NCBI GenBank assembly: GCA_030077755.1 | Contig: JAQJZZ010000008.1 | Coordinates: 4,526,001-4,590,000 of the forward strand | Reading direction: 5' to 3' | DNA length: 64,000 nt | Source of the DNA: Filosporella fistucella | Taxonomy: Eukaryota; Ascomycota; Leotiomycetes; Helotiales | Shown here: positions 11,982 through 21,764 of the stretch, piece by piece | Layout of the letters: every line of letters starts with the position of its first letter | How positions within the stretch are numbered: the stretch's first letter is position 1 | Program-made: the position numbers and the translations under genes | The notes under the pieces: generated by a model | Databases searched by the model: none | The model's input: only the letters and a program-made list of their open reading frames with translations | What the model was told of the DNA's origin: nothing

Positions 11982-13148
11982 ATGGCTACTACCACTATCA
12001 CCCAACTTTCTGAAAAGGCCGCTGCTACCACTCTGGCTGACCCAGAACAATACTCTTACGAACGTTTGGAACATTATGTTCATCCTCCAGAAACCAAGGA
12101 GAAGCTCGACTGGGCCGAGCTGGTCACTTTAGATCTGTCGGATTACTCTCGTGAAGGTGGAAAGGAGCGTTTAGCCAAGCAGCTCGAGCACGCAGTACAC
12201 AAAGTCGGATTCTTCTATGTGAAGAATTACGGTCTTTCCCAGGAAGAGGTGGATAACCAATTCACGCTGGCCAAACATTTTTTCAAACTGCCAGTTTCAG
12301 AAAAAGAGAAATATGAGTGTAACTACTCTGCCGCTGATTATAATGGCTGGCGTCGAAATGGCAGAAGAGTGCAAGGAAACAGCATGGATAATATCGAGAT
12401 TTATAACATACCCAAATTCACCAAAGATTTCGAGGTAAAGTACAAGCAACCTGATTTGCTAAGCGCACATCTGGATGAGATTGAGCACTTCTCAAAAACG
12501 CTACATAACAACGTAGTGCTTCCTTTGTTGAGACTCTTTGCTATCATTCTTCAACTACCAGATGAAGATTTCCTCGTCAACCAGCACACATATGAGCAGA
12601 AATCCGAGGATCATTTCCGATACATGATTTACCGGAAAAGGACGCCCGAGGAGTGGGCGGCCAGTGGAGGAGGGTTGGGAGGTGGGCACACGGATCTTGG
12701 AACCGTGACACTTCTTTTCCGCCAACCGATTGCTGGTTTGCAAATTTTGGGCGATAATGGGAAGTGGAGATGGGTTTCTGCCCAGCCGGGAACCATCACA
12801 GTCAATCTAGCGGATACAATCTCTCATTTGACTGGAGGGTGGCTGAAGAGTTCAGTGCATCGTGTCGTCACTCCACCAGAGGACCAATGGGCGTACGACC
12901 GAACTGGCCTGCTTTACTTCGCCAGACCGCATAACAAGACGGTCTTGAATCCTATTTTGGACTCTCCAGTACTTCAGAAGGCGGGTGTCAAGCCGAGATT
13001 TGAGAAAGCTGTAACGATGGAGGAGTGGGTGAGGGCTAAGCAGACATTGCAGTTGAATCCAGATATTGCTGCTAAGAAGTGGGCAGAAGCCGGAGATGGA
13101 ACTGTGGAAGTATTGGCTGGCTTCAGAGACCGAAAGTACAAAGAGTAA
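11982..13148 (+). CDS. 2-oxoglutarate/Fe(II)-dependent dioxygenase (isopenicillin N synthase-like fold)
   Basis: Intronless gene of 388 codons. Soluble non-haem iron oxygenase of the DIOX_N/2OG-FeII_Oxy family, related in layout to fungal flavonol-synthase-like and thymine-dioxygenase-like enzymes; the substrate is unknown. The N-terminal DIOX_N region has VTLDLSDYSREGGKERLAKQ and GFFYVKNYGLSQ. The iron facial triad is visible as His236 and Asp238 in GGHTDLGT and His293 in SSVHRVVTPP. A 2-oxoglutarate-binding Arg is at about residue 307 in YDRTGLLYF. Length and spacing are normal. The divergent MFS neighbour may handle a related metabolite, but no other pathway genes lie alongside. Confidence 0.9.
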   Translation: MATTTITQLSEKAAATTLADPEQYSYERLEHYVHPPETKEKLDWAELVTLDLSDYSREGGKERLAKQLEHAVHKVGFFYVKNYGLSQEEVDNQFTLAKHFFKLPVSEKEKYECNYSAADYNGWRRNGRRVQGNSMDNIEIYNIPKFTKDFEVKYKQPDLLSAHLDEIEHFSKTLHNNVVLPLLRLFAIILQLPDEDFLVNQHTYEQKSEDHFRYMIYRKRTPEEWAASGGGLGGGHTDLGTVTLLFRQPIAGLQILGDNGKWRWVSAQPGTITVNLADTISHLTGGWLKSSVHRVVTPPEDQWAYDRTGLLYFARPHNKTVLNPILDSPVLQKAGVKPRFEKAVTMEEWVRAKQTLQLNPDIAAKKWAEAGDGTVEVLAGFRDRKYKE

Positions 13149-13573
13149 ATAATGAGATGTAAATGGTATGCAAATAAATATGAGGTGATAATTATATTGG
13201 TGCAACTGACAGTGATGTTGCGTGCCCAAGTTCTCCACTCCACCCTGCGCGTGGCTGGACGAACGTCACTACTTGCCACAGCCATGAAAGGACCGCCCAT
13301 AACACGCAGATTGCGCTTGCTGGGTGATTCAATAGTGCACAGAAGCTTTTGGGAAGATATGCTGAATGCATATGAAGAATAGGCCGTGATAAATCAAGAC
13401 ATTCATGCTCAGCGAGCTCCAACGTCTGGAAGGTGGAGAAACGATGGCCAACACTTCAAGCCACTCGTGATTTTTGCTCCCAGAGAGTCAAATCTTCAGA
13501 AAGGCATACACATGATGACAAAATTCCTGTATCGTACACGACAGCCATGTATTTCGAAACATATCGTACTTGA
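13149..13573. other. Convergent 3' intergenic region
   Basis: Lies between the 3' ends of the dioxygenase (plus) and dolichyl-diphosphatase (minus) genes. It holds their 3' UTRs; no gene seen. Confidence 0.6.
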
Positions 13574-14318
13574 TTACCTCTTTTTCTTTGCAGATGGTGT
13601 CTCGGCTGCGATACGTTTCAACTCCCACTTCTCCCACCCAGCTTGGCATAAATCTTCTTCCACTACTAAGTCCCTCATCCGGAATAACCTCGTAGGGTAT
13701 TGGTCCAAAATCCAAGAGAGCAGCCCGGTTCGTCTGACCGCTGTGGTAATAATAAACCACGACAAAGCACTTATTGTTCCTGCAATACATCCGACCACAA
13801 CCTGCTTAGGAGTATGATAGTTCAGATAGATCCTGCTCCATGCCACTAATCCTGCATTCGCGAATGCCAATCCTGAGAGCCCTACTCTCGCAGCCAAGCT
13901 TAATGGTGTGTGTGACGGTGTCGGTTTCTTTGGGGAGTGTCGAAGTAGAAGGAAGAGAGTCAAGCTCAAGGAGAAGAAGGCAACGAATTGAGCATGTGAA
14001 GAAGGCATCCCATACCCCTTGCCATGCATCTGCTTTGGTCTGTCCTCTTTTAAGATCCTTTTCAAAGCGAAATTCAAAGCTTCACATGCCATTTGTCCAC
14101 CAAACATCATGAGGATTTCGATCTCGCGTGTTGACCAGATGAGAGTTGCGTATACAACGCAGAGCCCTTGAGGAACAAGGGCCAGCCATGCGCAGAAATA
14201 AGATATGGGGTCATTCGGATCCTTAAGAGAATTAGCACAATGCAGAAAAGGTTCAAGATATTCTCACATAGTGAACATGAGTCAAGGAAAGAGATGCAAG
14301 AGGCGCAGTATCTGACAT
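13574..14318 (-). CDS. CAX4: Dolichyl-diphosphatase (PAP2 family, Cax4/DOLPP1 type)
   Basis: ER-membrane phosphatase that hydrolyses dolichyl diphosphate on the lumenal side, recycling the lipid carrier for N-glycosylation. ATG at 14318; exon 1 encodes 17 residues (starting MSDTAPLASLSLTHVHY). Intron 14222-14267 joins it to DPNDPISYFCAWLALVPQG. The product is about 232 aa, close to yeast and human homologues. The three PAP2 phosphatase motifs are present: KRILKEDRP, GMPSSHAQF and SRIYLNYHTPKQVVVG (catalytic His). Four or so hydrophobic helices surround them, and the C-terminus is basic (AKKKR). It shares its upstream region head-to-head with the RBR ligase gene. Confidence 0.93.
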
Positions 14319-14765
14319 GGCTGAATTGCAGCAGATCGGGCGGTCCGAACCGTGTAACCAGTAGAATATATCCTCTAACCCAAGAACTGTCTATTCAAAG
14401 ACTTTCTTGTGGTTGAAGATTGAATAGTTGGAAGGTGGGTTAACTGGCGACCTAGTCCATGTTTTGGAAAGCCTGAACCAAAAAAAGGGACCTAGCTCCA
14501 AGCACCTTTGCAACAAGCGGCTCCAAAACCCGCATGCTGCCCGCCACCTCCAACCCCCGCCAAATTTATTTCTCGACAAATTCGACTCATACCGACAATT
14601 CTCAGACTTACTCGCTATACCCGAATAACTCATCGCCGGTCCTAAATAATCTTGCTCAGGGGATCACGCCACATATCACCCGTCTGCGCCTTTGTACCCG
14701 ATCCCTTCCTCCCTTCTGAAGCAGAAGTCTTTCTTCAGAGATCGACCAGTGACATTCTGCCCAAG
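14319..14765. promoter_or_regulatory. Bidirectional promoter region, CAX4 / RBR ligase
   Basis: A 447-bp space between two divergent start codons. The frame of the ligase stays open upstream of 14766 to about 14652 but has no ATG, so I treat it as 5' UTR. No specific motif recognised. Confidence 0.5.
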
Positions 14766-16670
14766 ATGGAGGACGAACGAGAAACGGAATTAGACTGTAT
14801 CGCCGCAATATTTCCTGAAATACAACTCGACCCGAATAATCGTTTCGCTGCGACTATTGAGCTACCAGTCCACCCAACATCTCCAGTCAAGGTCGTTTTC
14901 CCAGCGTCTGCTGAAGGACCACTTCCTACCCCACCACTCTCCGCCAATTCTGGTCAAGAGAACGAAACAACCGCCGACGATGATGCGCGCATTGAATCAC
15001 ACAATCTATCGTATTTGCCATCACTTATCTTGCACATAATCTTACCAGAAGGTTATCCTGAGAAGAAGCCTGCGCAATTTGAAGTATCTACAAGCCCAGA
15101 ATGGCTCTCTCGAGAATACATGGATGGACTGCAGAAGAAAGGCACACAACTATGGGAGGAGGCAGGCCGAAGTGTGGTCGTTTACGAATACATCGACCAT
15201 CTGCAACAAGCTGCTGAAAATGCGTTTGGATTTGCAGCAGAAGGGCGAACTCTTGAAATTCTCCAAGATTTCAAGATTTCGCTTTTAGACTTTGATATCA
15301 AGGCTACTCAAGCCGCATTTGAAAAAGAAACTTTCGACTGTGGTGTTTGTCTTGATCCGAAGAAAGGATCGGCATGTCACAAGATGGTTGACTGTGGTCA
15401 TGTCTTTTGTGTGCAATGTCTTCAGGACTTTTACAACAACGCAATTCAAGAGGGGGATATAGCAACAGTAAGATGTCTAGCGCCGGACTGTGCGAAGAAG
15501 AGAGCTGAGGCGCAACCATCCAAGAAGAAGAGGAAATCAAAGACACAACTGAGCCCTAGCGAATTATTACAAATACCTTTGGAACATGATGTTGTAGCCA
15601 GATATGTGAACTTGAAGCACAAGGCGGAGTTAGAGTCAGATAAAAACACCGTCTATTGTCCGAGAAAATGGTGCCAAGGAGCTGCTCGGTCAAAGAAGCA
15701 TCGAAAACCTGCAGGTTTTGAGGATGTTAGTTCCGGCGAGGAATCAGAAGGCGAGGAGGAAACTGTTACATCACGGAATGATCTATTGTCTGTGTGTGAG
15801 GACTGCTCCTTTGCATTTTGCAGCAGATGCTATCAGGGTTGGCATGGAGAATTTACATATTGCCAGCCCAAGGTCAATGGAGAGCTCAGCGAGGAAGACA
15901 AAGCTTCTATGGAGTATCTCAAACTTCACACCACACCTTGCCCAACTTGTGCTGCTCCGGCTCAAAAGACTCACGGTTGCAACCACATGATTTGCTTCAA
16001 GTGTCGTTCGCATTTCTGCTACCTTTGCTCGGCATGGCTATCGCCCTCGAACCCTTACGAGCATTACAACTCGGAAAAGACACCTTGCTACATGCGTCTG
16101 TGGGAATTGGAAGGCGGTGATGGTGACGATGTTGGTATCGGATTTGGTGGAGGAGGTCGACCTGTCGAGGTTCCGCCTGATCCAGATGAAGTTCATGGTA
16201 TGGAGGAAGAGGTTGCTGCTGTAGCAATTGCCCAGCATCAAGCTGAACTTGTAGTGGATATTCCTGAGATTGTCGAGCCGGAACCGCAAATTCCTCAACG
16301 AGAGCTTGAACGAGAGGGTCCTCTTGTCCTCCGCATCAACCATGTTCCTCAACGACCCGTTGCCCCAGCTGCTCCAGACCCACCTGCAGCCAATCGTCGC
16401 AATGGTCCGCAACGTGTAGGTCAACCTGCTCCTAATCCTCGTGGAGGAAGAGGGGTACGTCGACTTCAACCGATCCACCAGGGTGGTAGGGGGCAAGCTA
16501 GACGAGAGGCCATCCTTGATAATGGAGGATTAGATGTTGATCAAGATGCAGCTAATCAAGCGTGGGTTCAAATGTTTGTCCAAATGGCCTTGAATGACGA
16601 AGAAGATCAGTTGGAATGGGACAGTGACGACGAAGAAGACGCTGCAGCTTGGGAAATTCCTGTGCGGTGA
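14766..16670 (+). CDS. RWD-domain RBR E3 ubiquitin ligase (RNF14/Itt1-like)
   Basis: Intronless, 634 aa. Starts MEDERETELDCIAAIFPE, the usual RWD opening (about residues 1-180). RING1 begins FDCGVCLDP (about 190) and includes CGHVFCVQC. An in-between-RING domain follows (about 275-380; CPRKWCQGA, CEDCSFAFCSRC). RING2 is CPTCAAPAQKTHGCNHMICF (from about 392) with the likely thioester Cys in THGCNHM (about 405), then CRSHFCYLC. The acidic, Pro/Arg-rich tail is probably disordered. RBR ligases accept ubiquitin from an E2 on the RING2 cysteine; RNF14 and yeast Itt1 act at translation/ribosome-associated targets, but the substrate here is not inferable. All key cysteines are intact. Confidence 0.92.
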   Translation: MEDERETELDCIAAIFPEIQLDPNNRFAATIELPVHPTSPVKVVFPASAEGPLPTPPLSANSGQENETTADDDARIESHNLSYLPSLILHIILPEGYPEKKPAQFEVSTSPEWLSREYMDGLQKKGTQLWEEAGRSVVVYEYIDHLQQAAENAFGFAAEGRTLEILQDFKISLLDFDIKATQAAFEKETFDCGVCLDPKKGSACHKMVDCGHVFCVQCLQDFYNNAIQEGDIATVRCLAPDCAKKRAEAQPSKKKRKSKTQLSPSELLQIPLEHDVVARYVNLKHKAELESDKNTVYCPRKWCQGAARSKKHRKPAGFEDVSSGEESEGEEETVTSRNDLLSVCEDCSFAFCSRCYQGWHGEFTYCQPKVNGELSEEDKASMEYLKLHTTPCPTCAAPAQKTHGCNHMICFKCRSHFCYLCSAWLSPSNPYEHYNSEKTPCYMRLWELEGGDGDDVGIGFGGGGRPVEVPPDPDEVHGMEEEVAAVAIAQHQAELVVDIPEIVEPEPQIPQRELEREGPLVLRINHVPQRPVAPAAPDPPAANRRNGPQRVGQPAPNPRGGRGVRRLQPIHQGGRGQARREAILDNGGLDVDQDAANQAWVQMFVQMALNDEEDQLEWDSDDEEDAAAWEIPVR

Positions 16671-16908
16671 GCGGCGAGGAATTGTGGATATAGATAATTT
16701 GTTTTTTTGTTGGACTAATCCATAGCGAGGCGTTGGGGAAACTTGCATACAGGTTGATCAGGACGGTGGTCAACACATGGTAGAATTGAATCTATCGGGA
16801 TCATAAGATAATGTTGAAGCATCCCCAAGAACAACTTTCGCATGTCTAGTCGAAATTCTAGGGCTGGACAGCAGTATCAGATTCATACATTAATATTGTA
16901 GAACTACC

Positions 16909-18802
16909 TTATCCCTGCCACCGTTTCCAGAACTTCCAACCGTGTCCCTCCCCAACACTGCTACTCCTTTCCCTCTTTCCCTTATCCCTCCCGTGTATTC
17001 TCCAATAGTATATAGGGACACCTACTCCAATGAAGGCAATCACTACAACGGTTTGCAGCGGTTCCGCAAAGACTGCTCTACTGAGCAAGAATAAACTAAC
17101 ACAGCAAAAGATAATTGGTGTCGTTATCCAAGTTTTATAGGGACGTTCTAGGTTAGGTTCCCGAACGCGCAACACGATTAGTCCAAGCACGGTAAGGAAA
17201 TAGAAGGTGTATCCTGCTACACCATAGAACGTGACCAATGTCCCAAATTCACCAACAAAAATGTAACATGCTGTCATACCAGCATTAAGGAGCATTGCAT
17301 ACACCGGCGTGAAGAATAATCCTGTCTCCTCGTCTCCAAACATAGAGGCTAGACGTTTTGAAGCCCAATTGCGGGTTCGAAGGGTGTTGATAGTAGGTTC
17401 TGCACTGTTCCCTACTCCAATATTTCCGAATATAGCCGGCAAATAACCTTCTTTACCGGCAGCGTAGACAAGTCTTCCGGAGCTGAAAGTTGCGGCGTTG
17501 AGAGCTCCAAAACAAGAGGCTGAGACAATCAGAGCAAGAATTACGGAACCGATAGGACCGAAGACTTTACTACCGAACATGACGGCGACAGTGTTGGAAG
17601 AATTGAGAGTGGAAAGGGGTAAAACGAAGAAATAGGCCACATTGGTGAGGATATAGGATAGGATGACCAAGGGCATGGCAGTATGAATCACACGTGGGAG
17701 ATCGCGCGTAGGATTGCGGAATTCCCCAACGACATAGTTGGTCTATATTTGTTAGACCTGCTTTGCAAAATGGGATGAGACTCACATTATCCCATCCATC
17801 AAACGCCCACAACCCCGCGTATAAAGCCACAGCCCAAGAGCTGGCACTCGTGCTTGTTCCATCAAACCAACCCCTACTTTTCCAATCCTGATTCGCATCG
17901 CCATGTGCCGAGAAACCTGTAGCTGCTACAACAATGCCAATGACCGTCACACCGAACAATGCAACGAATTTGAAGAACATAAACATGTCTCCCATTTTCG
18001 TCCCCAGCTTCGTAGATACACAATTCAATAACGTGACAGCAAATAGACCAAAAAATGCCACGCTCTTGTTTATCCAAGCGCTGACATTCTCTGCCTCAGC
18101 GCCAATGGCTGCTCGAACCAGATATTCTCCCATGATTATGGAAATGATGGCCGAAGATCCTGGTTTTAGAACCATAACCGCACTCCATGTGAATAAGAAC
18201 CCAAATAACTCCCCAAAGATTTTGGACAGATATACTTGGGCCCCTCCATTAAGCGGTATAGCTCCTCCCAACTCAGCATAACTTGACGCCCCCGTCCAAG
18301 CCAGCACTCCGGCAATAGCCCATACTATCAATGACGCCCCTGGAGATCCAGCGTTTACATTGACTTGACTCGGCGAGGAAAAGATTCCAGACCCAATAAT
18401 GAGTCCTACTATCAGTGACAAGCCATTCAAATATGTTAACGTTTTGTGCTTCTCCAAAGACCCTCCCCCTAACGCTGTCTGCCCATTCGAAGAAGATATA
18501 GGGGCACCAATTGGCGCATAACCATTTCCAGTCGTAGAGGAAAGGGGGAAAAGATTCGAACTGAAGTCGAAGGCAGATGACACCGAGTAGGATCGATTGT
18601 GTGGTACTCGTCCGTTGGCAGCAGGATTTCGATCATCAAGAGGGTCGTCGGCCTCTAGGGACAGTTTTCTTGAAGAAGATATGCCCGAGCGGGAGGAGGT
18701 GGAAGAGGATGAGGTTCTTCGACCTGGAGAGCTTGATGCCAAGCTGGCAAGTTCTAGGGAGTCGCGCGCATGTGGTTGAAGATTCGAATACGGCCGCGAC
18801 AT
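16909..18802 (-). CDS. Amino-acid permease, APC superfamily (LAT/MUP-like)
   Basis: Twelve-TM amino-acid transporter of about 616 residues. A cytosolic, Ser/Arg-rich N-tail of about 130 residues precedes TM1 (LTYLNGLSLIVGLIIGSGIF, carrying the GSGIF substrate-binding bend typical of APC transporters). One 43-bp intron (17743-17785) joins WAFDGWDN to TNYVVGEFRNP. The conserved YELG-like loop reads YAELGGAIPLNGGAQVYL. The sequence most resembles fungal L-type/methionine permeases (MUP1/MUP3 group), but the substrate is an inference. The short C-tail ends with a basic/aromatic WKFWKRWQG. Transcription starts next to the HET relic region. Confidence 0.88.
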
Positions 18803-19478
18803 GGTATTTGTGCCTCTTGTCTACATCCGCATGCTTTGGCTGAGTAAAATACTGTGTGGAATGCTGATTTTGTTAGGATTCTGTATGGTTCATATCATGT
18901 CCTCGTAGCGTCGTAAGAGTAAAGATGCCAGCTAGAAAAGATGTGCAAGCAGGGACTCGAAAATACAATTAGGAATTGTCTTGGATGGGAATTGCTTGTC
19001 TTTGCTTGCAGCAGCGGTTTGGCTTCGTCTTTGAAGCTTGGCAGTGTTACGTGTAGGGCACGGACCTTCCTGTTCTTGTTTTCAAAGATTTTTGTGTCGT
19101 TCAACAAATGCGACAAAGACATATGATCATTGGGAAGCTGCTGCGATTTTTTCTAATTTTAATGGTCGCATATCAAGATTCAGTTCAAGGTGATGTTTTT
19201 AGTCCTGAATCATCCTGTTTTGTCTCCAGATGCAAGTGCTTGTCTACCACAGTGGCAGCTCAATTGAGCCTCCTGTGAATCCCTCAACATGCAGCTGCAG
19301 CATCGAGGCGAGATTCCTGCAAGGCGTCAGCATTGAACTGGCGCCTACCTATTGCTATGTCTGAAAACCAACGTCTCTATCTCATCGTGTCATTCGTTTC
19401 CTGGGTATATCAAAATTTCATATCAGGTCCACGCCTACTTCATCAAGTGGAGAGTGTGCTGTAAACATAAATTCCGCT
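18803..19478. other. Intergenic region
   Basis: 5' flank of the permease gene followed by sequence leading into the HET relic. No open frame with recognisable content. Confidence 0.5.
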
Positions 19479-20724
19479 ATGACGCCGCAAAAGCTTTGCA
19501 AATTATGTGAAGGAATCAGGCTCGAGACCCTCAAAACTTGGACACATGGCTTCCCACCGTCAGAGAAATTCCTGATTCCACACCATCAAAAGCATACATA
19601 TCTCATGAATTCAGCCGCTGCTGGCTGTGCTTTCAGTGTCATTCTGAATCAATCCCTAAATGAAGCGAGGTCCTCGATGAATCGTACTTCAACTACGAAT
19701 GACCAAATTTATCTTCTCTGGTGCAGACATGAAGGGAAGCCGTGAACAAACCACGGGGGTGACCGAATCAGTGGCGAAGGTTGTTGGGAAGCGTTGTTCG
19801 TCTTCAGAGCGGATAATTCTAATCATGATGGTATATTCAATGGCTTTCGCACCCACTTAACGTTTGAAAGTGTATTTGGGAGACCATTAAGAGTTGTTGC
19901 AAGTGAAGGTTAGAAATTCCGAGCGGTCACAACTTAGGTTGACAAAGGTAGGAAATGTATCCTCAAAGCACATTCGTTCGAGACAAACGCCACTACCTAA
20001 TTCCCCGGGAGCATTCATGAACGTCAGCACATGGATTCAGCGATGCTGCAGCGAACATTCTCAGCATAAGACTTTCAAGTGTGCTCAGAACTACAATCAA
20101 CTGCTTTCAAAACGAGTTATTGATCTTGACCCAGAAGACAGATCTGTAACTGCTGTCCTGAAATTGACCAACGGAGAGCGTGGCTGTTATGTTACTCTCA
20201 GTCATTGTTGGGGCAGAAATCTTGCAACAAAACTCAAGACAGAAACTATCCCCAAGTTGATAACCGGTATCGATGAAGATCATCTACCGGCTTCCTTCAG
20301 GGATATCGTTTTGGTCACCAGAAAGCTTGGGATTCGATACTTATAGATTGATGCTCTTTGCATCTTACAAAACTCAACCAATGACTAACAAGACCAATCA
20401 TCCAAAATGGGCAGCATATACAGTGATTCGTTCTTAACCATTGCAGCAGCAAATTCTGCTAGCTCGGACGCGGAATTTTTACATAATGCACAGCCAAGGC
20501 TGCCTGCTTGTCAGTTTACTTTCATCTCTCCTGATGTTGTGAAGATAAGGTATCGATATCATACATAGGTAAAGTACAAGAGCTTCTTGACGCGAGAGGG
20601 TGGTGCTTTCAAGAAGCAATTCTCGCCAACCGGCTCCTGACATACGGCACTTACCAAACATTTTTCGAATGTAGGCAGGGGTACCGCCTATCAGATGCTG
20701 GAGTGTGCAGTCTCGTTCTTTATC
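19479..20724 (+). pseudogene. Relic HET-domain (heterokaryon incompatibility) gene
   Basis: HET-domain proteins trigger cell death on fusion of unlike strains. Pieces occur in the right order. An N-terminal LCKLCEGIRLETL is at 19479. A central block at 19894-20346 has STWIQRCCSEHSQHKTFKC, the hallmark CYVTLSHCWG, and ASFRDIVLVTRKLGIRYL. Then IDALCILQNSTND, SKMGSIYSDSFLTIAAANSA, and, in another frame, RGWCFQEAILANRLLTYGT and FFECRQG up to about 20710. Two stops (20344-20346 TAG and about 20386 TAA) sit exactly where the family has Trp (RYLWIDALC; NDW). At least two frameshifts separate the pieces. It is clearly dead; homologues normally continue several hundred residues further. Confidence 0.85.
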
Positions 20725-21378
20725 GTTCAACCCAAGTCAACACACCTGTTCATAGGTCTCCGAGATATCTCTGATAACCTTGAGACGGTAACTCATTACT
20801 GGTTGTACTTCTGGCAATATGGGAAGGCAGAGAAGTCCGATTTTTGGACTAACTCAACATCTCGTGAAGAGCTGTTGGAATATGTGCAAGGCGCGGTGGA
20901 TAGAAGCATGCTAGCCCATCTCACCGAGGTGGTCAAGTTTATGACTGCAGAGAATACCATACATCCACCGATTGTACTCGGGGAATGGGTGCCTTATCCC
21001 GAATTACCGGCAGGACGTGTTACCCTCCTTGGTGACGCAGTACACCCCATGATGGAATTTCGACCATGTATGCAACCTTTCCCTTCCAAGATCTGAAGCG
21101 ATTAAACCTACATGAATTTTTATAATATTGCCAAAGCATAGAGCTGACTTGATACAGTGGGGGCGCATAGCGCGATACTCGACGCTGTGAATCTCGGTAA
21201 CCAGATTGCAATTCATCATTCGACGCCAAATTGGGTAGAGGCAGCGAAGAAAGAATACGAAGGGGAGAAGCTGCCAAGAGGAAAGGAGGCAGTTGAGAGT
21301 AGTAGTGGCTCTGGAGCTGGAGCTAGTGAACATGAGGCAGTGAAAACACACGCTGAAATATCTGGGAGGTTTGAATAG
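20725..21378 (+). pseudogene. 3' fragment of an FAD-dependent monooxygenase gene
   Basis: C-terminal part of a salicylate-hydroxylase-like (PF01494) flavoprotein. The FAD-binding DG-type motif GRVTLLGDAVHPM is followed, across a 90-bp intron (21068-21157), by GAHSAILDAVNLGNQI. The fragment ends at TAG 21378 after a low-complexity Gly/Ser tail. The N-terminal GxGxxG dinucleotide fold is absent: upstream sequence belongs to the HET relic in a different frame. The junction of two truncated genes indicates a deletion or rearrangement. A promoterless fragment is unlikely to make a functional enzyme. Confidence 0.78.
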
Positions 21379-21764
21379 GAGGGGATAAAGGCTATCCCGC
21401 CGAAGGAGGGATTCTCCCGTTGATACCTAGCGACTTTTCATAAAGCAAATGACAAACTCTTGCAATTTGAGGCTACCCATAACATCAAAATGCGAATTTT
21501 GAGATCTCTGTCAAGTCCTCAAGATTACCTATCCTCTTGTCTTGTTGAGCTTGGCTCGGGAGCTACCTTACTTAAGGTACCTCTGCTGGTATACCTACCC
21601 AGGTACCGCATCTCAGCCTCAGCTAAGGGGGGTGGGATGTGTGGGGGACTGGCGCCCGCACGGACCATCAAAATTTAGAGCTGTTTGGAACTTATGAAAT
21701 TCAATTACTGTCAACATACGATTTATCATGAAGTTATTCACATAGCACTCGATGCTTTCACGAC
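21379..21764. other. Promoter side of mitochondrial leucyl-tRNA synthetase
   Basis: 386 bp with no gene. It contains GGTACC/GGTATACC-rich repeats around 21570-21608 and a G-rich run near 21627-21650. Confidence 0.5.

Noticed and set aside
11561..12031. 156-codon minus-strand frame antisense to the dioxygenase promoter
   Set aside because: Overlaps the dioxygenase ATG and promoter; hydrophobic start is the antisense of coding sequence.
14652..14765. N-terminal extension of the RBR ligase
   Set aside because: The upstream frame has no ATG; the RWD domain starts at 14766.
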